DNA from: Bacteroidota bacterium
Lineage (GTDB): Bacteria > Bacteroidota > Bacteroidia > Chitinophagales > Chitinophagaceae
Reading direction: 5' to 3'
Assembly (NCBI GenBank): GCA_029778965.1
Contig: JAKPBL010000549.1
Coordinates: 1-9,457, forward strand
DNA length: 9,457 bases
Position numbers and translations under genes: made by a program. Each line of letters begins with the position of its first letter. Within the stretch, counting starts at the first letter, position 1. The notes beneath the pieces are model-generated. The model was not told where the DNA came from. It saw nothing but the letters and a program-made list of their open reading frames with translations, and searched no databases. This document shows, in pieces, positions 7,076-9,457 of the stretch.

Positions 7076-8218
7076 ATGGCATCGTTTTTTCGCGTTTTTA
7101 CGAAGCGAATCTGCATTCTGGCAACGGTGCTGGCATCGGGTCTTTTCCTGCTCGCCTGCTCAGCCTGGTGGCTGGAACCCGGACGGCGCTGGTGGGTAGG
7201 CATTCTGGGCGTAGGATTCGGCATTCTCTGCTCCGCCGTCCTGACCCTGCTGGTTTTCTGGATCATCGTGCGGTCGCGCTGGTTCCTGCTGCCACTGGCG
7301 GTAGTGTTGGCCGGCTGGCGTCCGCTCACGGCTTTTTTCGCCCTGCACCCATTTGCTCCCAGCCAGACTGCCAAAATAGATGGCAGCCTTCGTGTGATGC
7401 AATGGAATGTGGCGCGTTTTGACGAAATGAACCATCCTCCCGGCTCGCACGAATCCAAGCGAAAACAAATGCTCGATTATATCAGGGAGCAGAACCCCGA
7501 TATCATCTGCATGCAGGAATTCCTGGAAACGCACAACAGCAAATGGCTGCAGCCGAACATCCGCTACTTCAGGGATACGCTGGGATTCAAATACTATATG
7601 TATGCGATGGATCACCGGCGGCGCGACAGCCTGTATGAGCATGGCATCGCCATCTTTTCGAAATTCCCGATCATCCGCACGGTGCGGTACAAATTCGGCG
7701 GACCCCAGTCTCTCAAAGCCAACGAGAGCTATGCCTATGCCGATATCGAGGTAAAAGGGCAAACCATCCGGGTGTTTACCACCCACCTGCAGAGCCTGCT
7801 GCTGGGCAAAAAAGAACTTGAATCGGTAGAGGAGATGAAGGCCCGGAAAGAGGTACGCATCGATGAGTCCAAGGGTATCTTTAAAAAATTCCGCCAGGCA
7901 TATGTGTTCCGCCAGCAGCAGGCGGCAAAGATCCGGCAGGCGCTCGATACCAGCGCGTATCCCGTCATTATCTGCGCCGATTTCAACGATGTGCCCAACA
8001 GTTATGTGTACCACCACATCCGCGGCGACCGTAAAGATGCCTGGGCCCGCAAAGGCTTCGGTGTGGGCCGCACGTTCAGCTATATCAGCCCTACCTTGCG
8101 CATCGATTATATTTTCACCGATCCCCGCTTTACGGTGGCGCAGGTGCGCACGCCCCATCACCGGTTGTCTGACCATTATCCTGTGATCGCAGATCTTTTT
8201 CTGCCCGGTGATAAATAG
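7076..8218 (+). CDS. Membrane-anchored endonuclease/exonuclease/phosphatase (EEP) family protein
   Basis: A 380-residue protein with three predicted membrane helices (about 11-33, 41-66, 69-89) and then a complete EEP (DNase I-like) domain from about 104 to 376. Metal and catalytic residues are all visible: Asn111 in QWNVARFD, Glu148 in MQEF, His237 in TTHLQS, Asp302 and Asn304 in ADFNDVPNS, Asp344 in LRIDYIF, and Asp366-His367 in SDHYPV. The domain hydrolyses phosphodiester or phosphomonoester bonds with a divalent metal. Substrates in this superfamily range from DNA and RNA to inositol lipids and sphingomyelin, so the substrate is not known here. Basic residues before helix 1 and between helices 2 and 3 (VRSRW) suggest N-in topology and a periplasmic catalytic domain. 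A charged, probably helical insert lies at about 243-275. The ATG at 7076 is 9 bp after the pseudo-rhomboid stop, which makes it a likely operon member. Confidence 0.92.
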   Translation: MASFFRVFTKRICILATVLASGLFLLACSAWWLEPGRRWWVGILGVGFGILCSAVLTLLVFWIIVRSRWFLLPLAVVLAGWRPLTAFFALHPFAPSQTAKIDGSLRVMQWNVARFDEMNHPPGSHESKRKQMLDYIREQNPDIICMQEFLETHNSKWLQPNIRYFRDTLGFKYYMYAMDHRRRDSLYEHGIAIFSKFPIIRTVRYKFGGPQSLKANESYAYADIEVKGQTIRVFTTHLQSLLLGKKELESVEEMKARKEVRIDESKGIFKKFRQAYVFRQQQAAKIRQALDTSAYPVIICADFNDVPNSYVYHHIRGDRKDAWARKGFGVGRTFSYISPTLRIDYIFTDPRFTVAQVRTPHHRLSDHYPVIADLFLPGDK

Positions 8219-8231
8219 TCCGCAATCCCGC

Positions 8232-8239
8232 TATTTTTG
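8232..8239 (+). promoter_or_regulatory. Candidate -7 promoter element for cysS
   Basis: TATTTTTG at 8232-8239 is an exact match to the Bacteroidota -7 consensus TAnnTTTG. It lies in the 27-bp gap between the EEP gene and cysS and ends six bases before the cysS ATG at 8246. No convincing -33 TTTG is seen at the usual distance; GTG at 8208-8210 is the nearest candidate. If used, the cysS mRNA would have an extremely short leader and would be independent of the upstream operon. Confidence 0.45.
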
Positions 8240-8245
8240 CATACT

Positions 8246-9457
8246 ATGTCATCTCTGAAGGTTTATAACAGTTATAGCAGGCAGAAAGAAGTGTTCACAC
8301 CCCTCACCCCCGGCCACGTGGGTATGTATGTGTGCGGCCCCACGGTGAGCGGCGAAAGCCACCTGGGCCATGCGAGGCCCTTTATCACTTTTGATGTTGT
8401 CTACCGCTATCTCATGCACCAGGGATACAAAGTGCGGTACGTGCGCAATATCACCGATGCGGGCCATTTTGAAGAGGAGGGGCGTGAAGCGGAAGACAAG
8501 ATCGCCAGCAAGGCACACCTCGAAAAGCTGGAACCGATGGAGCTGGTTACCAAATACAGCAACCTGTTCCACTGGGCCATGCGCCAGTTCAATAACCTCG
8601 ACCCCAGCATCGAGCCCACCGCCACGGGGCATATCGTAGAGCAAATAGAAATGATCAAACAGATCATCGACGCCGGTTATGCTTACGAAGTGAACGGATC
8701 GGTGTATTTCGATGTGGTGAAATACGCCGAACACTACCCTTATGGAAAGCTCAGCGGCCGCATTATCGACGACCTGCTGGAGACCACCCGCCTGCTCGAC
8801 GGGCAGGAAGAAAAACATGCCAAACAGGATTTCGCGTTGTGGAAGGCCGCGCCACCCGAACACATCATGCGCTGGCAATCGCCCTGGGGCGAAGGGTTTC
8901 CCGGCTGGCACATCGAGTGCTCGGCAATGGCCACCAAGTACCTCGGTAAGGAATTTGACATACACGGCGGCGGTATGGACCTGATGTTCCCCCACCACGA
9001 AAGCGAGATCGCGCAGAGCACCATCTGCAACCACCATCAGCCTGTAAAGTATTGGTTGCACAACAACATGATCACCATCAACGGCAAGAAGATGGGAAAG
9101 AGCTACAACAACCAGATCAAGCTGACTGAAATGTTCTCAGGAGATCATCCGTTGCTGACGCAGGCTTACCATCCCATGACCATACGCTTCTTTATTTTGC
9201 AGACCCATTACCGCAGCACGCTCGACTTCAGCAACGAAGCCCTGCAGGCCGCGCAGAAAGGTCTGCGCCGGCTCTGGGAAGCCTATGAGCATTTGCAACA
9301 CCTGCAACACCCCGGCGGTGCGGCGGCAGACAAGGCGCTCGACGAAAAAGTGGCGCAGACGATGGCGCTGATCGAAGAACACATGAACGATGATTTCAAT
9401 ACAGCCAAAGCCCTGGCCGATATGTTTGAGCTGGTGCCGGTGATCAACAGCCTGCGT
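8246..9457 (+). CDS. cysS: Cysteinyl-tRNA synthetase (partial, C-terminus beyond window)
   Basis: A class I aminoacyl-tRNA synthetase that charges tRNA-Cys in the cytoplasm. The frame runs open from the ATG at 8246 through the last base, giving 404 codons; roughly the last 90-100 residues, including most of the anticodon-binding part, are outside. Key features are the zinc ligands Cys30 (YVCGPTV), Cys225 (HIECSAM), His250 and Glu254 (FPHHESE), which fall at a constant offset of about 16 from the E. coli positions except for the first. The HIGH-like signature is HLGH (39-42) and the KMSKS loop reads KMGKS (282-286). The Gly in place of Ser in that loop matches my recollection of Bacteroidota enzymes. 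[20 protein letters not shown] (311-330) is the conserved region after the catalytic core. The gene follows the EEP gene by 27 bp but probably has its own promoter. The assignment is secure. Confidence 0.98.
   Translation, partial: MSSLKVYNSYSRQKEVFTPLTPGHVGMYVCGPTVSGESHLGHARPFITFDVVYRYLMHQGYKVRYVRNITDAGHFEEEGREAEDKIASKAHLEKLEPMELVTKYSNLFHWAMRQFNNLDPSIEPTATGHIVEQIEMIKQIIDAGYAYEVNGSVYFDVVKYAEHYPYGKLSGRIIDDLLETTRLLDGQEEKHAKQDFALWKAAPPEHIMRWQSPWGEGFPGWHIECSAMATKYLGKEFDIHGGGMDLMFPHHESEIAQSTICNHHQPVKYWLHNNMITINGKKMGKSYNNQIKLTEMFSGDHPLLTQAYHPMTIRFFILQTHYRSTLDFSNEALQAAQKGLRRLWEAYEHLQHLQHPGGAAADKALDEKVAQTMALIEEHMNDDFNTAKALADMFELVPVINSLR

Noticed and set aside
7071..7078. A start-stop ATGTAA directly overlapping the EEP gene ATG (ATGTAATG)
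   Set aside because: A minimal start-stop could influence initiation, but eight bases of this kind arise easily by chance and no Shine-Dalgarno sequence favours the first ATG.
7160..8176. A 338-codon open frame on the minus strand opposite the EEP gene
   Set aside because: It is the antisense of a gene with all EEP catalytic motifs; no domain or start context supports it.
8249..9061. A 270-codon open frame on the minus strand opposite cysS
   Set aside because: cysS is certain on the plus strand; the antisense product resembles no family.
9294..9311. A tandem direct repeat of TGCAACACC in cysS
   Set aside because: It encodes HLQHLQH within a linker between helices of the synthetase and is only two copies, so it is coding sequence rather than a functional repeat.

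Overview
This is an ordinary-looking housekeeping and envelope segment from a member of the Bacteroidota, most probably the Chitinophagaceae or a close relative. The placement rests on several signs: exported proteins whose signal peptides end in Ala-Gln, a DUF4369-type thioredoxin-like lipid-envelope protein, a multidomain PpiC/SurA-like isomerase, Bacteroidota-style -7 boxes (TAnnTTTG) right in front of start codons, a Bacteroidota-type cysteinyl-tRNA synthetase, and few Shine-Dalgarno sequences. GC content by eye is in the mid-fifties percent, which is high for the phylum. No mobile element, CRISPR array, tRNA or rRNA gene was seen.

Left part (1-4100, all minus strand) is an envelope block. 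From right to left it holds a periplasmic TlpA-like thioredoxin-fold protein, then a PpiC-type peptidyl-prolyl isomerase whose GTG start overlaps the previous stop by 4 bp, then a 137-bp gap with a hairpin, and finally the 5' two-thirds or more of a small outer membrane beta-barrel gene that runs off the left edge. The first two genes look like one transcript devoted to disulfide/thiol handling and folding of exported proteins.

Right part (4139-9457, all plus strand) starts only 38 bp from the divergent block. It holds rlmD (23S rRNA m5U methyltransferase with an iron-sulfur cluster), two rhomboid-family genes, a membrane-anchored endonuclease/exonuclease/phosphatase (EEP) protein, and cysS, which is cut by the right edge. 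Gaps of 6, 6 and 9 bp tie rlmD, both rhomboids and the EEP gene into one likely operon. cysS follows after 27 bp and has its own near-perfect -7 box.

The most notable observation is that the first rhomboid has all the expected catalytic and oxyanion residues, while the second has Asn where the catalytic Ser should be and Ala where the oxyanion-hole His usually sits. It therefore looks like a pseudoprotease paired with an active protease, next to a polytopic EEP protein that could be a partner or substrate. I saw no clearly new defence or mobile system.
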